A stretch of 9,836 bases of DNA from Candidatus Yanofskybacteria bacterium RIFCSPHIGHO2_02_FULL_50_12 (lineage in GTDB: Bacteria; Patescibacteriota; Minisyncoccia; 2-02-FULL-40-12; GWA2-44-9): assembly GCA_001794525.1 (NCBI GenBank), contig MGJZ01000027.1, positions 1-9,836 of the forward strand, in the 5' to 3' direction. The notes under the pieces were generated by a model. It saw only the letters and a list, made by a program, of their open reading frames with translations. It had not been told where the DNA came from and ran no database searches. Each line of letters opens with the position of its first letter. The stretch's first letter is position 1. A program made the translations under genes and the position numbers. Positions 1-8,403 of this stretch are shown piece after piece.

Positions 1-766
1 CGATCTTGACCTTGACCCGATTGCCGACGATCTTCTCGCCAGATTGGATCTGGGCGGCTTTGCGGATTTCGACCCGGACCGAGGAATAGAATTTCAAAGC
101 CATGCCGCCGGTGGTCGTCTCCGGATTGCCGAACATCACGCCGATTTTCATACGAAGCTGGTTGATGAATATCACGGTCGTTTTTGATTTAGCCACGATA
201 GCAGTCAGTTTGCGCAGCGCGTGAGACATCAGCCGAGCCTGGGTGCCCATGTGCTGCTGATCCATTTCCCCTTCAATTTCAACACGTGGAGTGAGTGCCG
301 CCACCGAATCTACCACGATAACATCAATTCCGCCCGACTTCACGAGTGATTCAACAATATCAAGTGCTTGCTCGCCGGTATCGGGCTGGGAAATGAGGAG
401 CTGGTCGATTTTCACGCCGATTTTCTTGGCATACTCCGGATCCAACGCATGTTCAGCATCGACATACGCGGCCACGCCGCCAGTTTTCTGAGCTTCAGAT
501 ACGATATGGAGACAAAGGGTAGTCTTGCCGGAGCTTTCAGGACCGTAGATCTCAATGATCCGGCCGCGAGGTACGCCACCGACACCTAAAGCGATATCAA
601 GCGAAAGAGAGCCAGTTGGAATAACGTCAACATCGACTTTGCCCACCTGTCCTAGGCGCATGATCGAGCCTTCACCATACTTCTCTTGAAGTTCTTTAAC
701 CATCATCTCGACGTTCCGAGATTTTGCCGAGACGACTGCGCTGCTGTCATGAGTTTTTTTAGCCAT
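1..766 (-). CDS. recA: Recombinase RecA, N-terminal 255 residues (3' end beyond the window)
   Basis: RecA forms ATP-dependent filaments on single-stranded DNA, catalyses strand exchange in recombinational repair and, in many bacteria, triggers LexA self-cleavage. The frame is open from the ATG at 766 to the left edge. Visible are the Walker A motif GPESSGKT (residues 75-82), the catalytic glutamate region YVDAEHALD (Glu105, equivalent to E. coli Glu96), the Walker B strand VIVVDS (149-154), the loop-1 region EIEGEMDQQHMG, and the FINQLRMKIGVMFGNPETTTGG block with loop 2. Only the end of the core and the C-terminal domain are missing. The start is the usual MAKK-type N-terminus; the bases before it (CTACTAATCAAATCCAATT) contain no Shine-Dalgarno sequence, so initiation is weak or leaderless-like. 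A strong hairpin terminator (841-861) separates recA from the upstream genes, so it probably has its own promoter in 767-840. Identity is certain. Confidence 0.98.
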   Translation of the reverse strand, partial: MAKKTHDSSAVVSAKSRNVEMMVKELQEKYGEGSIMRLGQVGKVDVDVIPTGSLSLDIALGVGGVPRGRIIEIYGPESSGKTTLCLHIVSEAQKTGGVAAYVDAEHALDPEYAKKIGVKIDQLLISQPDTGEQALDIVESLVKSGGIDVIVVDSVAALTPRVEIEGEMDQQHMGTQARLMSHALRKLTAIVAKSKTTVIFINQLRMKIGVMFGNPETTTGGMALKFYSSVRVEIRKAAQIQSGEKIVGNRVKVKI

Positions 767-840
767 AATTGGATTTGATTAGTAGGCTTATGGTATCAAT
801 ATAGAAAATATTAGCAACCTATGTTTTCAACAATAAAAAC
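767..840 (-). promoter_or_regulatory. recA upstream region, probable promoter
   Basis: This AT-rich 74-base gap lies between the upstream terminator and the recA start and must hold the recA promoter if the terminator works. On the minus strand there are -10-like hexamers TAATAT (808-813) and TATATT (798-803) and a -35-like TTGAAA (825-830), but no pair has both good hexamers and a 16-18 bp spacer, so I cannot fix the promoter. TTATTG (831-836) lies 17 bp from TAATAT. I looked for a LexA box (CTGT-N8-ACAG or GAAC-N4-GTTC types) and found no convincing match. Confidence 0.35.
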
Positions 841-861
841 GGCGGCCTCTCCGAGGCCGCC
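831..861 (-). terminator. Rho-independent terminator after the two-gene small operon
   Basis: A perfect 9-bp GC-rich stem (841-849 paired with 853-861, loop of 3) is followed on the minus strand by GTTTTTATTG. It starts one base after the TGA stop (863-865) of the 59-residue gene. Stem plus U-rich tail is the classical intrinsic terminator form, and it insulates recA from the small operon. Confidence 0.85.
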
Positions 862-862
862 T

Positions 863-1042
863 TCAGTAGTATGGCAAGGCATTTGCCCGCCAGTTGTAGT
901 CCTTGGCAGTTAGGATCTCACTGCGTCGGATTTCTTCGAGATACTGTTGGAGCCAGACATGCACTCGCTGGGAGTACTCGCGCCGACGCACACATAGCCA
1001 GCATCTACAAGTCTCGGAGTTGCCCTCGTGCAACTGCAGCAT
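863..1042 (-). CDS. Small unrecognised protein with His/Cys cluster (59 aa)
   Basis: I do not recognise this protein. A perfect AGGAGG (1048-1053) lies 5 bases before the ATG at 1042, which settles the start; an in-frame GTG at 1046-1048 overlaps that Shine-Dalgarno and is unlikely. The N-terminus has His5 and Cys12, Cys14 and Cys17 in the pattern H-x6-C-x-C-x2-C, followed by a basic patch VRRRE; this could be a small zinc site, but that is inference. The rest (YSQRVHVWLQQYLEEIRRSEI) looks like one amphipathic helix, and the tail ends in NALPYY. There is no signal peptide or membrane segment. It is the second gene of a bicistron: the stop of the preceding gene lies inside this gene's Shine-Dalgarno, so the two are probably translationally coupled and made together. 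A terminator follows at once. The strong ribosome site, coupling and terminator argue for a real gene. Confidence 0.72.
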   Translation of the reverse strand: MLQLHEGNSETCRCWLCVRRREYSQRVHVWLQQYLEEIRRSEILTAKDYNWRANALPYY

Positions 1043-1051
1043 GTTCACCTC

Positions 1052-1237
1052 CTAGCAGTTGATGATCCAGCGGAGCTCTTCCGGCGGGACACGCTCGCTG
1101 GTTGTGATCGATTCGCCAAAAGCACGCTCGCACTGTCGCTCGTGGAACCACAGGTATGCCTCGAGTAGGACCTGTTCGTTGTACAAGAACTTACCGAAAA
1201 GGTACAGCGGACCGAGTTCCTTGAGTTTTCTTTCCAT
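1052..1237 (-). CDS. Small unrecognised protein, first gene of bicistron (61 aa)
   Basis: I do not recognise this protein. The ATG at 1237 is preceded by GGAGG (1243-1247) with a 5-base spacer and by a strong promoter (1262-1290), leaving a leader of only about 17 bases. A TTG at 1249 in the same frame lies upstream of this Shine-Dalgarno and is rejected. The protein begins with a basic helix MERKLKEL, then a hydrophobic/aromatic stretch (LYLFGKFLYNEQVLLEAYLWF, about residues 11-31). It is charged at both ends and broken by charged residues, so it is more likely a buried helix pair than a membrane span. The second half is polar and ends in RWIINC, with cysteines at 36 and 61. It shares a loose W/Y/L-rich helical character with its downstream partner, which may mean the two proteins interact; this is speculation. 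A toxin-antitoxin-like pair would fit the size and coupling, but no family motif supports it. Confidence 0.72.
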   Translation of the reverse strand: MERKLKELGPLYLFGKFLYNEQVLLEAYLWFHERQCERAFGESITTSERVPPEELRWIINC

Positions 1238-1261
1238 AAGCACCTCCAAGGAGATATTTTA

Positions 1262-1290
1262 AGTATAGACCTAGTAATTTAAATTGTAAA
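1262..1290 (-). promoter_or_regulatory. Strong sigma70-type promoter of the small bicistron
   Basis: On the minus strand TTTACA (1285-1290) is followed by a 17-bp AT-rich spacer and TATACT (1262-1267). The hexamers match the consensus at 5 of 6 positions each, with ideal spacing. The -35 box is built from the descending arm of the ftsK terminator hairpin (1286-1297). Transcription would start near 1255, just before the Shine-Dalgarno of the 61-residue gene. Confidence 0.8.
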
Positions 1291-1313
1291 ACCCGCCAGT
1301 GGGCGGGTTTTAC
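1286..1313 (-). terminator. ftsK terminator
   Basis: A perfect 12-bp stem (1286-1297 with 1302-1313, loop of 4) has a CCCGCC/GGCGGG core and an AAAA/TTTT base, so the U-run lies within the stem, followed by a further AT-rich stretch. The ftsK TAA stop (1310-1312) lies inside the hairpin. The A-rich left arm and T-rich right arm could also work in the plus direction, but no plus-strand gene is present. Confidence 0.8.
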
Positions 1314-3535
1314 AAGGTTTCTGTTTTCTCAGATTCCGGCGTGTCCGCATATACCGCCGTCGAGGCAATATCTTGCGGAGGGATGCCCTGGACCGGCATG
1401 CCGGTCATTGGTTCGGATTTGAGATAGACCTCGCGTGGCTTGGCACCGTCGCCAGGCCCGATGACGCCTTTCTCTTCGAGAATATCGAGTAAGCGCGCGG
1501 CCCTGGCATAGCCTACTCGCAGGCGACGCTGGAGCAACGAGGCGGACGCTTTGCCGGCTTCCATCACCACTTGCTTAGCCTCGACGTACATATCATCGTC
1601 GGCATCATCATTCCCGCCGCCCCTAGCGCTTGCACTCGCAGCAGCGCTGAAGTCAACTTGAATTGTCTGCTCGTCCGCATCAACTTCAACCTCCTGATCC
1701 TTGATGAATTTCACCACGTCATGAACTTCCTTTTCAGTCACGAGTGCCCCCTGTAAACGCCGCGGTTTGGCGGTATCGCCGGAGAGGAATAGCATATCTC
1801 CTTTGCCCAGGAGCTTTTCAGCACCGGCCATGTCAATAATCGTTCGGGAATCAATCTGGCTGGCTACTGATAATGCAACTCGCGAGGTGATATTAGCTTT
1901 AATGAGACCCGTAATAACCTCAACCGACGGCCGCTGGGTCGAAAGAATCAAATGGATGCCGACTGCGCGGGACATCTGGGCTAGACGCACGATCGCCGCT
2001 TCCACGTCGCGGCCATAGGAGGCCATGAGGTCGGCCAGTTCGTCGATGACGATCACAATGGCCGGCATAATCGTTTCTTTACGCTCGGTCATCTTGGCAT
2101 TGTATGAAAACATATCCTTGGATCCGACCCTTGAAAGCTGGTCATAGCGCCGGTCCATTTCGGACACCGCCCACTTCAGTGCGCCGAGCACTTTTTTGTT
2201 GTCAGTGATCACTGGCGTGATCAAGTGCGGAATATCGTTATAAAGTGTCAGCTCGACGCGCTTAGGGTCAATCAATAGCAATTTCAACACGCTCGGCGAA
2301 TGCTTATACAACAGCGAAAGCAGAATCGCGTTGATGGCCACTGATTTGCCCGTGCCGGTCGCGCCGGCCACGAGTAAGTGCGGCATTTTTTCCAAGCCGC
2401 CATAGACCGGATTGCCGGAGACGTCCCGGCCTAGAGCCAGCGGCAGGAAGAATTTAGATTTTTTGAATTCGTCGTTATCAAACATAGTCCGCAGGCCAAT
2501 CAAGGCCACTTTGTGATTCGGCACTTCAATGCCGACAAGGGATTTGCCCGGAATCGGCGCTTCGATACGGATCGGGTGGGCGGCCAAGGCAAGGGAAAGA
2601 TCGGAGTTAAGCGCGGCGATACGTGACAGCTTCACGCCCACAGCCGGGCGCAAGGTGAACTGGGTCACCGTTGGGCCGATGGCCACCTCGCCCATCTCCA
2701 CATCAATACCGAAGTTCGAGAGCGTTCGTTTGATGATCGTCGCGCTCGCATTGATGTCGCCAGTAACTGCTTCTTCTTGGTCTTCATTCAATAAATCAGC
2801 TGGCGGCAGATTCCACTTGCCTGGCTTGAGGTTTTTGATGACGAATTCCTTGTCTGTCATCGGCTCGGCCGTAGCAGGTTTAGCAATTGGTGTAATAGCC
2901 GGCTTAAAGTCTGGCTTGGCCGGTACTATCTCATTATTCTTCTTGATCACCACGTCCGCGGCCGGCGCTTCTTTTTCTTTAGATTTAAGTAACCCGCCAA
3001 TTGAAATATCCAATGAAACAAGTACCGCGATGATGGCCAGCGCAAGCAGAACGATTAACGAAGCAGTAAATCCAATGGAAGCCAGCAAAGGGTAGCCGAG
3101 AATTACGCCCAAATATCCGCCCTGATTGACCCGAGTGGTCATCTCGCCTCCGCCGGATATGAAAAACAAGGCTAGGAATGTAAGAACAAAGAGACAAGTG
3201 CCCAGTACCGCGGTGGTATATACTTTGCGTGAAAGCGATTTGATAAAAGAGATCCCTAGAAATGCAAACGCGAATGGAATGATGAAAAAGCCCCAGCCGA
3301 AGAGGGACTTGGAAATAACGGAAAAAAGCTGACCGCCGCGGCCGGCCATGTCGACGAAGCTCAAAATCGAGAGTACCGCCAAGCTAAACGCGGCCACAGC
3401 CCAGATGCTATTCCGGGTCTCCTGACCGATACCGATCAGCGGTAGCCGTTCAGCATCATCCTTGCGCGGACGGCCTGGTTTCCGCTTGGGCTCCTCAAAG
3501 AGTTCCTTTTTCTCCGGCTTTGCCATTGGATCCAT
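1310..3535 (-). CDS. ftsK: DNA translocase FtsK/SpoIIIE family (741 aa)
   Basis: FtsK is a membrane-anchored hexameric ATPase at the division septum that pumps chromosomal DNA into daughter cells and, in many bacteria, promotes XerCD/dif dimer resolution. Domains in order: a basic N-terminus with an AT-hook-like KRKPGRPRK (residues 17-25), about four membrane segments between residues 43 and 175, a short Pro/Ala/Lys linker (about 180-230), the alpha/beta motor with Walker A GATGTGKS (391-398) and Walker B IVIVIDEL (493-500), an Ala/Ser/Gly/Asp-rich linker (about 630-650), a C-terminal winged-helix gamma domain (about 650-709, including LLQRRLRVGYARAARLLDIL), and a roughly 30-residue Pro-rich tail. 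Length is near SpoIIIE (about 790) and well below E. coli FtsK, whose linker is much longer. The start is uncertain: ATG 3535 has AAGG 11 bases upstream, and ATG 3526 (738 aa, MAKPEKK) has only a weak GGA. The open frame extends to 3613, but that part lies in a terminator. The gene has its own terminator. Confidence 0.95.
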   Translation of the reverse strand: MDPMAKPEKKELFEEPKRKPGRPRKDDAERLPLIGIGQETRNSIWAVAAFSLAVLSILSFVDMAGRGGQLFSVISKSLFGWGFFIIPFAFAFLGISFIKSLSRKVYTTAVLGTCLFVLTFLALFFISGGGEMTTRVNQGGYLGVILGYPLLASIGFTASLIVLLALAIIAVLVSLDISIGGLLKSKEKEAPAADVVIKKNNEIVPAKPDFKPAITPIAKPATAEPMTDKEFVIKNLKPGKWNLPPADLLNEDQEEAVTGDINASATIIKRTLSNFGIDVEMGEVAIGPTVTQFTLRPAVGVKLSRIAALNSDLSLALAAHPIRIEAPIPGKSLVGIEVPNHKVALIGLRTMFDNDEFKKSKFFLPLALGRDVSGNPVYGGLEKMPHLLVAGATGTGKSVAINAILLSLLYKHSPSVLKLLLIDPKRVELTLYNDIPHLITPVITDNKKVLGALKWAVSEMDRRYDQLSRVGSKDMFSYNAKMTERKETIMPAIVIVIDELADLMASYGRDVEAAIVRLAQMSRAVGIHLILSTQRPSVEVITGLIKANITSRVALSVASQIDSRTIIDMAGAEKLLGKGDMLFLSGDTAKPRRLQGALVTEKEVHDVVKFIKDQEVEVDADEQTIQVDFSAAASASARGGGNDDADDDMYVEAKQVVMEAGKASASLLQRRLRVGYARAARLLDILEEKGVIGPGDGAKPREVYLKSEPMTGMPVQGIPPQDIASTAVYADTPESEKTETL

Positions 3536-3566
3536 TATCCATAAAACCTTGATAAAAAACAAGACA

Positions 3567-3580
3567 AATATCCCGATATT
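3567..3580. repeat. 14-bp inverted repeat upstream of ftsK
   Basis: AATATC-CC-GATATT is a perfect 6-bp inverted repeat with a 2-bp centre, 32 bp before the ftsK start. It overlaps a -10-like TAATAT on the minus strand (3576-3581). It could be a small operator or simply an AT-rich chance palindrome. I see no convincing -35 partner, so the ftsK promoter stays unassigned. Confidence 0.3.
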
Positions 3581-3581
3581 A

Positions 3582-3611
3582 GGTAAAGAAAGAGGCCGCC
3601 CAGGGGCGGCC
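3582..3611 (-). terminator. Terminator after the 102-residue gene
   Basis: A 7-bp all-GC stem (3594-3600 with 3605-3611, loop CAGG on the plus strand) starts three bases after the TAA stop at 3615-3617. It is followed on the minus strand by TCTTTCTTTACC. The tail is T-rich but interrupted, so termination is probable rather than certain. It separates the small gene from ftsK. Confidence 0.7.
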
Positions 3612-3614
3612 AAG

Positions 3615-3923
3615 TTATCTGCGGCGGTAGCGAAGATCTTCGTGAGGTCTTCGCGTGATCAGGATTCGCGGATCGCCGATGGGCTTCCACTCTTCCTGTT
3701 CGGTGGCGCGAGCCAGGAATACAGTGAGCATTCTCGTCCTGGCCAGCTTGATCGGCCGAAGCTGATCAAGCGTGTTGCCGTTTGAGAAGTACTCTCTGGG
3801 GAACTTTTTCTCGAGTTCCTTCAGATCGATGCCTTCCCAAACGGTCTGCTTACTAAGCACTTTGGGCGTAGGGCTCGGCACCAAGCCGTCGACCTCCACC
3901 CGAATTACCCTGTAGGATGGCAT
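3615..3923 (-). CDS. Unrecognised small basic protein (102 aa)
   Basis: I do not recognise this protein. The ATG at 3923 is preceded by GAGGAG (3930-3935) with a 6-base spacer. The N-terminus MPSYRVIRVEVDG looks like a beta strand and is followed by a Pro/Ser turn. The middle (ELEKKFPREYFSNGNTLDQL) is polar and helical, then a strand-rich segment (MLTVFLARAT) leads to a very basic end (HEDLRYRRR). There are no cysteines, signal peptide or membrane segment. The basic tail could bind nucleic acid, which is inference only. It lies between a 206-residue orphan gene and ftsK and has a terminator directly behind it. No good promoter is visible in front. A 40-bp imperfect palindrome fills the gap to the upstream gene, whose own terminator is weak, so co-transcription from the strong promoter at 4768-4796 is possible. 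Confidence 0.75.
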   Translation of the reverse strand: MPSYRVIRVEVDGLVPSPTPKVLSKQTVWEGIDLKELEKKFPREYFSNGNTLDQLRPIKLARTRMLTVFLARATEQEEWKPIGDPRILITRRPHEDLRYRRR

Positions 3924-3956
3924 ACTCTTCTCCTCTGAAAGAACTCCGTATTTAAT

Positions 3957-3996
3957 CCCTTTCAGAATCCTGAATTGATTCAGAACTTTGAAAGGG
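3957..3996. repeat. 40-bp imperfect palindrome between two small genes
   Basis: Outer arms CCCTTTCA (3957-3964) and TGAAAGGG (3989-3996) and inner arms CTGAAT (3970-3975) and ATTCAG (3978-3983) are perfectly complementary and are separated by an unpaired 5x5 internal loop. It sits directly downstream of the hairpin that follows the 206-residue gene and 33 bases before the 102-residue gene. It may be an RNA stem-loop (processing site or second terminator part) or a dyad operator; the sequence alone does not decide. Confidence 0.55.
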
Positions 3997-4021
3997 GGTG
4001 GTCGCCCCAGGGGCGACCACC
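3997..4021 (-). terminator. Hairpin after the 206-residue gene, weak terminator
   Basis: A perfect 10- to 12-bp GC-rich dyad (3997-4008 with 4010-4021) lies 6 bases after the TAG stop. On the minus strand it is followed by CCCTTTCAAAG, which lacks a real U-run. It may terminate poorly or act as a stabilising 3' hairpin. Its core (CGCCCCTGGG) resembles that of the terminator at 3594-3611. Confidence 0.5.
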
Positions 4022-4027
4022 GGGTTG

Positions 4028-4648
4028 CTAGAGGATCGAGCGGGCATCGGCGGCAACCTGCCGGCGCTGCTCTTCAGCCTGACGCTGCTGGGCCAGTGCG
4101 GCCTGGCGGTTGGCGACGCGAGTCGATTCTTCTTTCGCGACCTTGGCGGCTTTCTTGTCCGCCGCGGCCTGGACCCGGCGCTTCTCGTCGCGCTTCTTCT
4201 GCTCCTGGTCGGCCGACTCGATCGCCTGGCTCATCGCGGTATACGCCGCGACGCGCTGCTCGAAGGTGCCGTTGGTCTCGGCCCGGACGGCCTCCTCGAG
4301 GTCGCTGAGCTTCTTGCGGAGGCTGCCGACGACGTCCTCGTCGTAGTTGTCGGCGTCGCGCTCATCGACAAGCTTCTGGAAATGACCCGGCTGGCGGACA
4401 TCGCCGATCGCCTTGCCGATGACTGACGACCGGAGAAACGCACCGAGCATGTTCCGAATGCTCTTCACGGCATCCGCCCCGACGCTCACCGCTTCCTCCT
4501 CGCTGCCTTTCTCGAGGAGATCGGCAGCGCGGCGCCACTCATCCCGGACGTCGGGGTGGACCCTGAACACCGGAATCTGGCTGATGACGGCCTTCATTTG
4601 ACGCATGTCGTCCATGACCGAGGTGAAACCGACGGAGCCATTTGCCAT
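4028..4648 (-). CDS. Unrecognised protein with long charged C-terminal helix (206 aa)
   Basis: I do not recognise this protein. The ATG at 4648 (MANGSVGFTS) has AGGAG (4657-4661) with an 8-base spacer. The frame stays open upstream to a TTG at 4756, but that part lies at the transcript start and in a structured leader, so it is rejected. The first roughly 100 residues look helical and soluble (MDDMRQMKAVISQIPVFRV, then DEWRRAADLLEKGSEEEAV). From about residue 125 to the end the protein is almost entirely Ala/Lys/Arg/Glu/Gln (e.g. QKKRDEKRRVQAAADKKAAK), a probable coiled coil or single long helix. It has no cysteine, signal peptide or membrane segment. Its DNA is richer in G+C than the neighbours: two 60-base lines counted by hand (4141-4200, 4261-4320) gave 41 G+C each, against 27-35 in three sampled lines of ftsK, rpoC and rpoB. 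It has its own strong promoter and lies between rpoC and another orphan. Low-complexity Ala/Lys/Glu sequence makes remote homology claims unsafe. Confidence 0.8.
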   Translation of the reverse strand: MANGSVGFTSVMDDMRQMKAVISQIPVFRVHPDVRDEWRRAADLLEKGSEEEAVSVGADAVKSIRNMLGAFLRSSVIGKAIGDVRQPGHFQKLVDERDADNYDEDVVGSLRKKLSDLEEAVRAETNGTFEQRVAAYTAMSQAIESADQEQKKRDEKRRVQAAADKKAAKVAKEESTRVANRQAALAQQRQAEEQRRQVAADARSIL

Positions 4649-4761
4649 GATGTCTTCTCCTGAAAATGTACGGCGGATTTCCCTGAAGAACGGAATTGTC
4701 CTTTTTGGGAGAATAGGATCAAAAATCCCATTTTTCCAAAAACGACTCTCCTTCAAGCTAT
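4649..4761 (-). promoter_or_regulatory. Roughly 110-base structured 5' leader of the 206-residue gene
   Basis: Between the predicted transcript start (near 4761) and the ATG at 4648 lie about 110 untranslated bases, far longer than the roughly 17-base leader of the other small operon. On the minus strand it contains alternative pairings: AAAAAT-GGG-ATTTTT (4721-4735) and a longer-range TTTTTGG (4736-4742) with CCAAAAA (4702-4708). The first would be enclosed by the second. No known riboswitch class is recognised. A regulatory function is inference. Confidence 0.4.
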
Positions 4762-4767
4762 ATCTAT

Positions 4768-4796
4768 ATTATACTCCTTTTTATGGTAAAAGTCAA
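4768..4796 (-). promoter_or_regulatory. Near-consensus sigma70-type promoter
   Basis: On the minus strand TTGACT (4791-4796) and a perfect TATAAT (4768-4773) are separated by exactly 17 bp. It is the strongest promoter in the window and drives the 206-residue gene and perhaps the 102-residue gene behind it. The -35 box begins one base after the rpoC terminator stem. Confidence 0.9.
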
Positions 4797-4797
4797 T

Positions 4798-4836
4798 AGT
4801 AACCAAAACGGCCCGTTTAGGGCCGTTTTGGTTACT
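4798..4836 (-). terminator. rpoBC operon terminator
   Basis: A perfect 17-bp stem (4798-4814 with 4820-4836, loop of 5) with a GGCCC/GGGCC core and an AAAA/TTTT flank lies 5 bases after the rpoC TAG stop. The U-run falls within the stem, as in the ftsK terminator, and the next promoter follows immediately. It ends the rpoB-rpoC transcript. Confidence 0.88.
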
Positions 4837-4841
4837 TGGTG

Positions 4842-8402
<3,561 letters not shown>

Positions 8403-8403
8403 A

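Noticed and set aside
767..840. LexA/SOS box upstream of recA
   Set aside because: Neither the E. coli-type nor the Bacillus-type consensus is present; GAAAACATAGGTT is only a poor partial match.
1046..1048. GTG start for the 59-residue gene
   Set aside because: It overlaps the AGGAGG itself; the ATG at 1042 has ideal 5-base spacing.
2529..3095. 188-residue plus-strand open frame
   Set aside because: Antisense to the ftsK motor domain and membrane region; no ribosome site and no family resemblance.
3536..3613. Upstream extension of FtsK to 3613 with a hydrophobic stretch
   Set aside because: The TTG at 3611-3613 lies within the terminator hairpin of the preceding gene and has no ribosome site; ATG 3535 or 3526 fits better.
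4600..4734. Upstream ORF from an ATG in the leader (MGFLILFSQKG...), overlapping the 206-residue gene out of frame
   Set aside because: The nearest AGGAG is 16 bases away, too far for initiation; kept only as a remote possibility for leader-based control.
4649..4756. N-terminal extension of the 206-residue gene from TTG 4756
   Set aside because: It would start almost at the transcript start without a Shine-Dalgarno, while ATG 4648 has AGGAG 8 bases upstream.
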